A DNA stretch of 64,000 bases from an uncultured Sediminibacterium sp. GTDB lineage: Bacteria; Bacteroidota; Bacteroidia; Chitinophagales; Chitinophagaceae. Every line of letters begins with the position of its first letter. The first letter of the stretch is position 1. Positions 7,546-15,634 of the stretch are shown piece after piece. The position numbers were made by a program, and so were the translations under genes. Where the stretch lies: NCBI RefSeq assembly GCF_946481145.1, contig NZ_CAMLMJ010000003.1, positions 124,001-188,000 on the forward strand. The letters are read 5' to 3'. The notes under the pieces are model-generated. The model worked only from the letters and a program-made list of their open reading frames with translations, searched no databases and was not told the origin of the DNA.

Positions 7546-10500
7546 ATGAGTCTTAAATACACGGAATTTTCAGGATTGAACCTCCCGGCCATAGAAAAAG
7601 AAATACTGGCTAAATGGAAGGATGGACAGGCTTTCGAACAAAGTGTTTCATTGCGTGAAGGCAAAACACCATTTGTATTTTATGAAGGGCCACCCAGCGC
7701 CAATGGTATGCCCGGTATTCACCACGTTATTTCCCGTACGTTGAAAGACATGGTTTGTCGCTACAAAACCATGCAGGGTTTTCAGGTTAAACGCAAAGGC
7801 GGTTGGGATACACACGGATTGCCAGTTGAATTGGGTGTTGAAAAAGAATTAGGAATCACTAAAGAAGATATTGGTAAGAAAATTTCTGTTGAAGATTATA
7901 ACCAGAAATGTCGTGAGGCGGTAATGCGCTACAAAGATATCTGGGACGATATCACTACTAAAATGGGTTATTGGGTAGATCTGAACGATCCATACATAAC
8001 TTTTGATAATAAATACATTGAATCGCTCTGGTGGATTTTGAGTGAATTATATAAGAAAGGCTATCTCTATGAAAGCGTTTCTATTCAACCCTATTCTCCT
8101 GCGGCCGGAACCGGATTAAGTTCACATGAACTCAATCAACCTGGTACTTACAAAGATGTAAAAGATACCAGTGCCGTTGCAATGTTCAAAGCGATTAAAG
8201 ACAGCAAAACGGCCTTCCTTTTTGATGCAGCAGGTTCTGAAGAAGTGTTTTACATGGCCTGGACCACCACTCCGTGGACCCTCCCTTCCAATCTTGGATT
8301 AACAGTTGGACCAAATATTGATTATGTATTGGTTAGCACTTTTAATCCATACACACATCTTCCAGTGAATGTTGTATTGGCAAAAAACTTACTGGGCAAG
8401 TATTTTAAACCAGAAGGTGAGAATGGTGATTTTGCTGGTTATAACGCAGAAGTAAAATTATTGCCCTGGAAAATTATTACAGAATTTAAAGGTGCCGCAA
8501 TTGAAGGAGCTACTTATGAACAGTTACTTCCTTATGAAGCAAACGCACCAAAGGTTGTTGAAGAAATTACGCCCGGTGCTAAACCATTCCGCATATTGTG
8601 TGGTGATTTTGTAACAACAGAAGATGGTACAGGTATCGTACATACAGCGCCTGCATTTGGTGCGGATGACTATAAAGTTGGACAGAAATACAATATCGGT
8701 ATACTTACCATGGTTGACCGCGAAGGGAAATTTGTGGATGGACTGGGAGAATTCAGTGGCCGTTATGTAAAGAATTACAAAGACGATAAAGATTATGTGG
8801 ATGTAAACGTAGATATCTGCGTAAAACTGAAAAAAGAAAACAGGGCCTTCAAGGTTGAAAAATACGAACACAGCTATCCACATTGCTGGAGAACAGATAA
8901 ACCTATTCTTTACTATCCTTTAGATGCATGGTTCATCAAAACCACTGCTGTTAAAGACAGGATGGTAGAGCTGAATAAAACCATCAACTGGAAACCAAAG
9001 AGTACCGGTGAAGGACGTTTTGGTAACTGGTTGGAGAACATGGTAGACTGGAACCTGAGCAGAAGTCGTTACTGGGGAACTCCTTTACCTGTTTGGCGCA
9101 CAGAAGATGGCAGCGAAGAAATTTGTATCGGTTCAATCGAAGAACTGAATGAAGGTATCCGCAAAGCCAATGAAGTGTTAGGAGGCGATGTCAATAAAAA
9201 TTATTTGCACGAAGGTATTCTTGATTTACATAAACCTTATGTTGATGAAATAGTATTGGTAAGTGCATCGGGCAAACCAATGCACCGTGTACCAGATTTA
9301 ATTGATGTTTGGTTTGATAGTGGTGCTATGCCATATGCTCAGTGGCATTATCCATTCGAAAACAAAGAAATGATTGACCCCGCTCTTCCCTCTCCACACC
9401 GTGGAGAGGGCCAGGGTGAGGCGTTCCCTGCAGATTTTATTGCGGAAGGTGTTGACCAAACCCGTGGCTGGTTTTATACTTTACATGCGATAGGCGTAAT
9501 GTTGTTTGATAGTGTTGCATATAAGACTGTTGTGAGTAACGGATTGGTGTTAGACAAGAATGGCAACAAAATGAGTAAGCGCCTCGGTAATGTGGTGAAT
9601 CCATTTGAAACCATTGAAAAATATGGTGCAGACGCAACCCGTTGGTATCTGATTACCAATGCATCGCCCTGGGATAACCTGAAATTCGATATCGCAGGCA
9701 TTCAGGAAGTACAACGTAAGTTCTTTGGAACCTTATACAATACTTATCAATTCTTTGTGCTGTATGCTAATGTAGATGGGTTCTCTTTCAAAGAAGCAAG
9801 TTTGCCACTGGCTGAAAGACCTGAAATCGACAGATGGATTCTTTCTTCCTTAAATACCCTGGTTAAGAAAGTTACGGCTGCAATGGATGATTATGAACCT
9901 ACTATTGCAGGACGTGCCATTGAAGAGTTTGTAGATGAGCACCTGAGTAATTGGTATGTGCGTCTTTGTCGCCGTCGTTTCTGGAAAGGAGAATATGAAA
10001 CAGATAAGATTAGTGCTTACCAAACATTATATGAGTGTCTGGAAACCATTGTTAGGCTAATGGCGCCTGTTTCGCCCTTCTTTAGTGATGCAGTATTCCG
10101 TAACCTCAATGCCGTTACAGGAAGGTTTAGTGTTGCATCTGTGCACCATGCAGATTTTCCGGTGGCCAATGAAGCTGCAATAGATACTGTATTGGAAGAG
10201 CGTATGCAACTTGCACAGGATGTTTGTTCGCTGGTATTATCGCTTCGTAAGAAAGTGAATATCAAAGTACGTCAGCCATTACAGAAAGTGTTGATACCTG
10301 TGCTTAATCCGGCAATGAAACATCAGCTTGAGCTGATTGAGGACCTGATAAAAGCGGAAGTAAATGTGAAGGAGATGGAATATATCACCGACACAGAAGG
10401 AATTATCAAGAAAAAAATCAAGGCTAATTTCAAGGCACTCGGTACCAAACTGGGGGGCAAAATGAAAGCAGTAAGTGCATTGATCGCTGGTTTTAATCAG

Positions 10501-10932
10501 CAGGAAATTGCCACAATTGAAAAAGAAGGTCAAATTTTATTGAATCTGGAAGGTGAGCAGGTAGAAATCCTCCTGGGGGAGGTAGAAATAGCCGCTGAAG
10601 ACATTCCGGGATGGAGTGTGGCCAGTAAGGGAAGTCTTACGGTAGCGCTCGACATAACCCTTACCGACGAGCTGAAACAGGAGGGAGATGCCCGAGAATT
10701 CGTGAATCGGATACAAAATATCCGGAAAGACAGCGGTTTTGACCTTACAGACCGTATATTCGTGACCGTGCTTGAGGCAGAAAGCCTTAAGCCGTCTATT
10801 GTTAAGTATAACGATTATATTTGCCGCGAAATTTTGGCAGATGTCATTCAATGGGTGCCTGAAATAACCGATGGCATTGAAATTGAAGTAAATGACACAC
10901 TGCTGAAAGTGGTAGTAAACAAAAAAGGATAA
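7546..10932 (+). CDS. ileS: isoleucyl-tRNA synthetase with small in-frame palindrome insertion
   Basis: IleRS charges tRNA(Ile) and edits mischarged valine. The 1128-residue length is typical of the long Bacteroidota form. The class I signatures are present: PPSANGMPGIHHVISRTLKD (HIGH-like GIHH, about 57-60) and NKMSKRLGNVV (KMSKR at 675-679). The CP1 editing domain is in between, with TTTPWTLPSNLGL and a GTGIVHTAPAFGADDY segment. The anticodon-binding and C-terminal domains follow, without the short zinc-binding tail. Residues about 612-626 (PALPSPHRGEGQGEA) interrupt the conserved stretch YPFENKE...FPADFIAEGVDQTRGWFYT and are encoded by a CCCTCTCCAC palindrome. ATG at 7546 gives MSLKYTEFSGLNLPAIEKEIL, the usual start. 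The DksA-like gene begins 6 bp after the stop. Confidence 0.97.
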   Translation: MSLKYTEFSGLNLPAIEKEILAKWKDGQAFEQSVSLREGKTPFVFYEGPPSANGMPGIHHVISRTLKDMVCRYKTMQGFQVKRKGGWDTHGLPVELGVEKELGITKEDIGKKISVEDYNQKCREAVMRYKDIWDDITTKMGYWVDLNDPYITFDNKYIESLWWILSELYKKGYLYESVSIQPYSPAAGTGLSSHELNQPGTYKDVKDTSAVAMFKAIKDSKTAFLFDAAGSEEVFYMAWTTTPWTLPSNLGLTVGPNIDYVLVSTFNPYTHLPVNVVLAKNLLGKYFKPEGENGDFAGYNAEVKLLPWKIITEFKGAAIEGATYEQLLPYEANAPKVVEEITPGAKPFRILCGDFVTTEDGTGIVHTAPAFGADDYKVGQKYNIGILTMVDREGKFVDGLGEFSGRYVKNYKDDKDYVDVNVDICVKLKKENRAFKVEKYEHSYPHCWRTDKPILYYPLDAWFIKTTAVKDRMVELNKTINWKPKSTGEGRFGNWLENMVDWNLSRSRYWGTPLPVWRTEDGSEEICIGSIEELNEGIRKANEVLGGDVNKNYLHEGILDLHKPYVDEIVLVSASGKPMHRVPDLIDVWFDSGAMPYAQWHYPFENKEMIDPALPSPHRGEGQGEAFPADFIAEGVDQTRGWFYTLHAIGVMLFDSVAYKTVVSNGLVLDKNGNKMSKRLGNVVNPFETIEKYGADATRWYLITNASPWDNLKFDIAGIQEVQRKFFGTLYNTYQFFVLYANVDGFSFKEASLPLAERPEIDRWILSSLNTLVKKVTAAMDDYEPTIAGRAIEEFVDEHLSNWYVRLCRRRFWKGEYETDKISAYQTLYECLETIVRLMAPVSPFFSDAVFRNLNAVTGRFSVASVHHADFPVANEAAIDTVLEERMQLAQDVCSLVLSLRKKVNIKVRQPLQKVLIPVLNPAMKHQLELIEDLIKAEVNVKEMEYITDTEGIIKKKIKANFKALGTKLGGKMKAVSALIAGFNQQEIATIEKEGQILLNLEGEQVEILLGEVEIAAEDIPGWSVASKGSLTVALDITLTDELKQEGDAREFVNRIQNIRKDSGFDLTDRIFVTVLEAESLKPSIVKYNDYICREILADVIQWVPEITDGIEIEVNDTLLKVVVNKKG
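9385..9423. repeat. REP-like palindrome inside ileS
   Basis: A perfect 10-bp stem (ccctctccac 9388-9397 with gtggagaggg 9401-9410, loop acc) followed by ccagggtgagg. It is read through in frame as ALPSPHRGEGQGEA. I recognise the CCCTCTCC...GGAGAGGGCCAGGGTGAGG form as a palindrome type seen between genes in varied bacteria; here it is inside an essential gene. Confidence 0.8.
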
Positions 10933-10938
10933 AAGCGT

Positions 10939-11868
10939 ATGGCTACGAAAAAACCAGCTCCTAAGGCAGCTAAAAAACCGGCTCCAAAGGCAGCACCAGC
11001 CAAGAAAACAGCTTCTAAACCAGCACCCAAGAAAGCTGCTGTTAAACCTGCGCCTAAAAAGGCGGCTAAACCGGCTCCAAAGCCTGCTCCTAAAAAAGCG
11101 GCTCCTGCCAAAAAAGCAGCTAAGCCTGCGCCAAAACCTGCTCCTAAACCAGCAGCAAAAGCGCCTGTAAAAGCTACCAAGCCTGCGCCTAAACCCGCAC
11201 CGGCCCCGGTAAAAAAAGCGGCAGCTCCGGCAAAGCCTGCACCTAAAGCACCCGTTAAAGCAGCACCTGCCCCGGCAGCAAAACCTGTTTCAACACCATT
11301 GCCACCCATGAAAAAACCAGAGCCTAAGGGTCCACCTGCACCTCCTGTGAAACCAGTGCGCAAAGCACCGGAACCACTTAAAGAGGTAAAAGTGCCTAAA
11401 ACAAGCACCAAGTCGAGCGTTCCTTATCAGCCCGGATATACACCATTAGAAAAAAGAGTAGAAACTGTGAGAAATAACGAAACATTAGTGAAGTACAGTG
11501 ATGCGGACCTGAATGAATTCCGTGACCTGATCAATAAAAAACTGGAAGCTGCTAAAAAAGAGCTTACTTATTTACAAGGTCTTATTACCCGTAAAGATGA
11601 AATGGGTGGCGATAATGACGATGCCCGTTACATGACCATGGAAGATGGCAGTATGAGCATGGAAAGAGAGCAACTGAGCCAGATGGCCAGCAGGCAGATT
11701 ACTTACATCGATCACCTGGAAAAAGCCCTCATGCGTATCGAGAATAAAACCTACGGAATTTGCCGTGTTACCGGTAAACTCATCGATAAAGCACGCCTCC
11801 GCGCAGTACCTCACGCAACTTTGAGCCTGGAAGCAAAGCTTGGGTTGGTGAAGCCGAGTAGTGAATAG
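10939..11868 (+). CDS. DksA/TraR-family protein with long Ala/Lys/Pro-rich N-terminal tail
   Basis: Residues 1-130 are nearly pure Ala, Lys and Pro (KPAPKAA-type repeats), resembling histone-H1-like tails that bind nucleic acid. Residues about 150-309 resemble DksA/TraR regulators: a start segment YQPGYTPLEKRVETVRN, a coiled coil (DLINKKLEAAKKELTYLQGLI), an acidic tip GGDNDDARYMT, the returning helix, and the finger region YGICRVTGKLIDKARLRAVPHATLSLEAK. In that finger only the first of four zinc cysteines remains, so a zinc-free fold is likely. DksA proteins act in the RNA polymerase secondary channel; whether this one does is inference. It follows ileS by 6 bp, probably in one transcript. 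The final codons (SSE, stop) are formed by the edge of a heptamer array. A strong terminator follows. Confidence 0.88.
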   Translation: MATKKPAPKAAKKPAPKAAPAKKTASKPAPKKAAVKPAPKKAAKPAPKPAPKKAAPAKKAAKPAPKPAPKPAAKAPVKATKPAPKPAPAPVKKAAAPAKPAPKAPVKAAPAPAAKPVSTPLPPMKKPEPKGPPAPPVKPVRKAPEPLKEVKVPKTSTKSSVPYQPGYTPLEKRVETVRNNETLVKYSDADLNEFRDLINKKLEAAKKELTYLQGLITRKDEMGGDNDDARYMTMEDGSMSMEREQLSQMASRQITYIDHLEKALMRIENKTYGICRVTGKLIDKARLRAVPHATLSLEAKLGLVKPSSE

Positions 11869-12001
11869 TGTGAATTGACAATGGTGAATTGTCAATAGCA
11901 TTAATATAAAATAATAGAGGTCGCAAACTGCGACCTCTATTATTTTATATTAATGCTACCACGATCTACAGCCTATTCACCATTCACTATTGACAATTCA
12001 C
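11861..12001. terminator. nested terminator: 29-bp perfect hairpin inside heptamer arms
   Basis: The core is a perfect 29-bp stem (11897-11925 with 11929-11957) and a 3-nt loop, with tcgca/tgcga at the tip and an AT-rich base. It is enclosed by GTGAATT-type heptamer arms (left from 11861; right ctattca ccattca ctattga caattca, 11973-12000). It separates two convergent genes and can end transcription from both sides. Confidence 0.88.
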
Positions 12002-12002
12002 C

Positions 12003-13823
12003 CTATCTCACTTCCTGCATCTCCACCAACTTACGGTAAATACCTCCTTTTGCCAATAACTCATCATGTGTTCCTCTTTCGGCGATTTCGCCTTTTTGTA
12101 ATACGATTATTTCATCGGCATTACGGATAGTGGAAAGTCGGTGGGCTATGACGATGGAAGTTCTTTGCTGCATCATATTATTGATGGCATCCTGTACCAG
12201 TCTTTCACTTTCGGTATCGAGCGATGAAGTTGCTTCGTCAAGAATTAAAATGGGAGGGTTCTTAAGCACAGCACGGGCAATGGTTACACGCTGGCGCTCA
12301 CCACCGCTGAGTTTAGAACCTCTGTCACCAATATTCGTGTCGAAACCTTCTTCCTTATGCTGAATAAAATCATAGGCATTTGCCACACGTGCAGCCTGTT
12401 CAATATCAGGCTGGTTCACCTGATCCATTCCCAACGCAATATTATTGGCTATGCTATCATTAAAAAGTATAGGTTCCTGTGTAACAATACCCATCTGGTT
12501 GCGAACAGAATGCAGGGTATATTCTTTGATATTTACCCCATCTATCAGCAATTCACCACTACTTACATCGTGAAAGCGGGGAACAAGATCTGCCAATGTA
12601 CTTTTACCTGCACCCGATGATCCAACAAGTGCAATGGTTTTGCCTTTTTCAATTTTCAGGTTGATGTTTTTCAGAATAGTCACATCTTCATACATGAATG
12701 AAACATTCCTGAATTCAATGGAATGCTGAAAGTTCTCCAGTTTTTTCGCACCGGGGTTATCCGTAACAGTAACAGGAGCCTGCAATACTTCTTCGATACG
12801 TTGAATAGCAGCACTACCACGCTGGGCGCTGTAAAAGGAACCGGAAAGTGATTTAGCCGGATTAATGATCTGAGTAAAGAATACGATATAAGTAATAAAA
12901 CTTTCTGCTTTCAATCCCATTTGTCCATCAAGCACTAATTTCCCGCCAAACCAAAGTATACAAGACAATACCAATACACCCATGAATTCGGACATAGGTG
13001 AGGCGAGGTCTTTCCGGAAATTCATCTTGTTACGGATATGATTTAGGGCATTGTTGTTACCGATGAATTTGCTTTGTAAAATTTTCTCCGCATTAAATGC
13101 TTTGATTACGCGCAAGCCACCCAATGTTTCATCGAGAATGGACATCAATGTGCCCAGCTTTTCCTGTGATTCGGTTGACTGTTTTTTGAGAGAGCGACTA
13201 AGTCTGCCAATGATAAAACCAGTTAAGGGTAATAATACCAGTAGGAATAAGGAAAGCACCGGACTCAGTAAAACCAGCATTACAAGAATGATCAGGATAT
13301 TGAGTGGATCTTTGATCAATCCTTCAAGGGTACTCATCACGCTCCATTCTACTTCATTGGCGTCATTGCTCATTCTGCTGATGATATCACCTTTGCGTTG
13401 CTCTGTAAAGAAACCTATAGGTAACTCAAGAATCTTACCGTAGAGGTCGGCCCTGAGTTTGGTCATTACATAGTTACGCATAGGTGCCAGCACCCGAAAC
13501 GATAAGTAGGTAAAGAGATTTTTTAGGAATACAGACACGATGATGATACCACAAATGGTTGCCAATGCATAGATTTCACCGTACTTGATGATCAGTTGAC
13601 TGAGGAAATATTTGAAATAAATTAACACTCCATTGGCGCTGAGGGTAAAGTTGGGTTCAACATTTACCAGGTTCTCCTTATTAAACAGTAACTGTAGAAA
13701 AGGAGCCAGCATAGCTAGTGAAACCAATGAAAAAAGGATAGAAAACAGGTTGAAAAACAGGTATAATACAATGTTTCGCTTCTGGTTATGCAGGTAAAAG
13801 AGTATTCTCGAAAATCGCTTCAT
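12003..13823 (-). CDS. MsbA-like ABC transporter, fused permease and ATPase
   Basis: A 606-residue half-transporter that presumably works as a homodimer in the inner membrane, exporting lipid or another hydrophobic substrate. The N-terminal half has about six membrane segments and the motif YGKILELPIGFFTEQRKGDIISRMSNDANEVE typical of type IV exporters. The nucleotide-binding half has Walker A GSSGAGKSTL, the Q-loop VTQEP, the signature LSGGERQRV, Walker B ILILDEATSSLD and the H-loop IAHRLST. I place the start at ATG 13821-13823 (MKRFSRILFYLHNQKRN), since upstream codons add residues untypical for the family. It converges on the DksA-like gene and diverges from rbfA. Sequence alone does not separate lipid A flippase from other multidrug-type exporters. 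Confidence 0.9.
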   Translation of the reverse strand: MKRFSRILFYLHNQKRNIVLYLFFNLFSILFSLVSLAMLAPFLQLLFNKENLVNVEPNFTLSANGVLIYFKYFLSQLIIKYGEIYALATICGIIIVSVFLKNLFTYLSFRVLAPMRNYVMTKLRADLYGKILELPIGFFTEQRKGDIISRMSNDANEVEWSVMSTLEGLIKDPLNILIILVMLVLLSPVLSLFLLVLLPLTGFIIGRLSRSLKKQSTESQEKLGTLMSILDETLGGLRVIKAFNAEKILQSKFIGNNNALNHIRNKMNFRKDLASPMSEFMGVLVLSCILWFGGKLVLDGQMGLKAESFITYIVFFTQIINPAKSLSGSFYSAQRGSAAIQRIEEVLQAPVTVTDNPGAKKLENFQHSIEFRNVSFMYEDVTILKNINLKIEKGKTIALVGSSGAGKSTLADLVPRFHDVSSGELLIDGVNIKEYTLHSVRNQMGIVTQEPILFNDSIANNIALGMDQVNQPDIEQAARVANAYDFIQHKEEGFDTNIGDRGSKLSGGERQRVTIARAVLKNPPILILDEATSSLDTESERLVQDAINNMMQQRTSIVIAHRLSTIRNADEIIVLQKGEIAERGTHDELLAKGGIYRKLVEMQEVR

Positions 13824-13888
13824 ATTCAGGATAAAATCGGTAAAACACAGCAAAGTAACTAATTTTACCACCAATTAAAGCGATCAAC

Positions 13889-14272
13889 ATGGAAGAGGGA
13901 AAACGTCAAAGACAAGTGGCAGGGGCCATACAGGAATCAATGAATGATATTTTCAGACGGCTAAACCTGGCTATGATTGATGGCGGAATGGTATCTATCT
14001 CGTCTGTTAAAGTAACACCTGACCTTTTGGAAGCACGCATTTACCTGAGTCTTTTTCAGGTAAAAGACCAAAAGTCTGTGATGAAAACCATTGAAAGCCG
14101 TGCCTGGGAAATCAAAAAAGAACTGGCCGACAAAATGAAACATCAACTCCGCAGAATACCTGTTCTTCATTATTATCTGGATGATACATTAGATTATGTG
14201 TTTAAAATGGAGGAGATTTTTAAAAAAATTAATGAGGAGAAGAAAGATAACGGAGGTGACGGTAGTGAATAG
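13889..14272 (+). CDS. rbfA: ribosome-binding factor A
   Basis: RbfA is a small KH-fold protein that helps mature the 5' end of 16S rRNA in the 30S subunit. The 127-residue sequence begins MEEGKRQRQVAGAIQESMNDIFRRL and contains VSISSVKVTPDLLEARIYLSLF and LRRIPVLHYYLDDTLDYVFKMEEIF, matching the family along its length. ATG at 13889 is the natural start. The last residues (GDGSE) and the TAG stop come from the edge of a GTGAATA-type array. It is followed after 39 bp by an FtsX-like permease gene, an arrangement that fits a two-gene transcript. Confidence 0.95.
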   Translation: MEEGKRQRQVAGAIQESMNDIFRRLNLAMIDGGMVSISSVKVTPDLLEARIYLSLFQVKDQKSVMKTIESRAWEIKKELADKMKHQLRRIPVLHYYLDDTLDYVFKMEEIFKKINEEKKDNGGDGSE

Positions 14273-14297
14273 TCACCATTCACTATTCACCATTCAC
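14264..14297. repeat. short heptamer array, GTGAATA/CCATTCA type (after rbfA)
   Basis: A single left unit (gtgaata, holding the rbfA TAG stop) faces tcaccattcactattcaccattcac-type units at 14272-14297. It is a smaller, asymmetric version of the arrays seen elsewhere, directly before the next gene of the same strand. Confidence 0.75.
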
Positions 14298-14311
14298 CAA
14301 AACCCACAACA

Positions 14312-15517
14312 TTGAACTTCCTTTTTGCCTGGCGCTATTTTCGTTCCAAGAAATCTACCAATGCAATTAATATTATTGCATGGATCAGCGTTACGGCTAT
14401 TACTGTTGGATGTGCGGCACTTATCATTATTCTTAGTGTATTTAATGGATTTGAAGAACTGGTAAAAGGACTTTATACGGATTTCTACACCGATATTCGG
14501 GTTGCGCCTGCAAAGGGTAAAATATTAAAATTAGATAATGAACGCCTGCATCAAATTAAAGCAGTGAAAGGTGTGGCGGTGGTGAGTCTGGTTGCCGAAG
14601 AAAAAGCATTGCTTGTGAATGGCCCATATCAGGCCATTGTATTGGTGAAAGGAGTTGATGAGCAATATGCTTCTACCAATAAAATTACCGACCATATTAA
14701 GAGAGGAAAATATAATTTGGGTAATGCTGAATCTCCCCAAATTGTATTAGGCTATGGTATTGAAAATGCGATTGGTGCTGAGGTTGAACGATCTGTTTAT
14801 CCTCTCACACTTTATACACCCAACCGCAAAGCAAAGTTTAATTCTTTGGAAGGACTAAACGTGCAACAAATCAGGCCCTCGGGCACATTTCAGGTGCAAC
14901 AGGAGTTTGACAATAAATATGCATTTACCAACCTCGATTTTTTCAGGTATATGCTTAATATGAACAGCGATGAATACAGTGCTGTTGAAATTAAAGTGAC
15001 TGGAAAGGAAAATGAAGTAAAACAACAATTGCAACAATTGCTTGGCAAGGAATTTCTAGTGCAGACCAGGTATGAGCAGAATAAAAGTCTTTACGCGGTG
15101 ATGCAAATGGAGAAGTGGGTTATCTATGCTATCTTATCACTGATACTTGTTGTGGCAGCGTTTAACATGATTGGCGCATTAACGATGCTTGTATTAGAGA
15201 AGCAAAAAGATATTGCCGTATTGCAGGCAATGGGAGCTTCTCAAAGAAGAATACAATCTATATTTTTATCAGAGGGTTTATTGCTTGCAGGTGTTGGTGC
15301 CGCGTTAGGCATGTTGCTTGCAACATTAATTTGCTGGATACAAATTCGCTTTGAACCCATTAAACTGGGAGGCGATACATTTATTGTAAAAGCATATCCG
15401 GTAAAGCTCATCCTATCAGATTACCTGCTTGTACTTGTAACAGTAACTGCTATCGGTTTTATTGCCGCTTGGATTCCTTCGAGAAAAGCAAGTAAGCAGG
15501 AGTTGGCGTTGAAGTGA
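14312..15517 (+). CDS. ABC transporter permease, LolC/LolE (FtsX/MacB) type
   Basis: A 401-residue membrane protein with one N-terminal membrane segment (INIIAWISVTAITVGCAALIIILSVF), a large periplasmic MacB-core-like domain (about 45-270), and three C-terminal segments with the FtsX signature IYAILSLILVVAAFNMIGALTM and QKDIAVLQAMGAS. The family includes LolC/E, which move lipoproteins from the inner membrane, and this is the likeliest role. The ATPase partner is not adjacent. The start is a TTG at 14312-14314; the first residues NFLFAWRYFRSKKS are the standard N-terminus of LolC/E-like proteins, and no ATG is available. It follows rbfA and converges on the transketolase gene across a nested terminator. 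Confidence 0.92.
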   Translation: MNFLFAWRYFRSKKSTNAINIIAWISVTAITVGCAALIIILSVFNGFEELVKGLYTDFYTDIRVAPAKGKILKLDNERLHQIKAVKGVAVVSLVAEEKALLVNGPYQAIVLVKGVDEQYASTNKITDHIKRGKYNLGNAESPQIVLGYGIENAIGAEVERSVYPLTLYTPNRKAKFNSLEGLNVQQIRPSGTFQVQQEFDNKYAFTNLDFFRYMLNMNSDEYSAVEIKVTGKENEVKQQLQQLLGKEFLVQTRYEQNKSLYAVMQMEKWVIYAILSLILVVAAFNMIGALTMLVLEKQKDIAVLQAMGASQRRIQSIFLSEGLLLAGVGAALGMLLATLICWIQIRFEPIKLGGDTFIVKAYPVKLILSDYLLVLVTVTAIGFIAAWIPSRKASKQELALK

Positions 15518-15520
15518 GAT

Positions 15521-15631
15521 CAAAATTCAAAAGTCAAAATTCAAAAGTCAAAAAAAGAGAGCCGCTTATGAATAATAAGCGGCTCTCTTTTTTAAACGAT
15601 ATTTTTGAATTTTGACTTTTGAATTTTGACT
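15521..15631. terminator. nested terminator inside CAAAATT/CAAAAGT heptamer arms
   Basis: An 18-bp perfect stem (15551-15568 with 15576-15593) ending in a T run forms a bidirectional terminator between convergent genes. Outside it lie exact heptamer arms: caaaatt caaaagt caaaatt caaaagt (15521-15548) and their complement tttgaat tttgact tttgaat tttgact (15604-15631). Confidence 0.92.
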
Positions 15632-15634
15632 TCT

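Noticed and set aside
10848..11411. Long minus-strand reading frame rich in Gly/Ala (GAGFGAGLAAFL repeats)
   Set aside because: It is the antisense shadow of the Ala/Lys/Pro repeat tail of the DksA-like gene; its composition follows from that codon pattern and it has no start context or homology.
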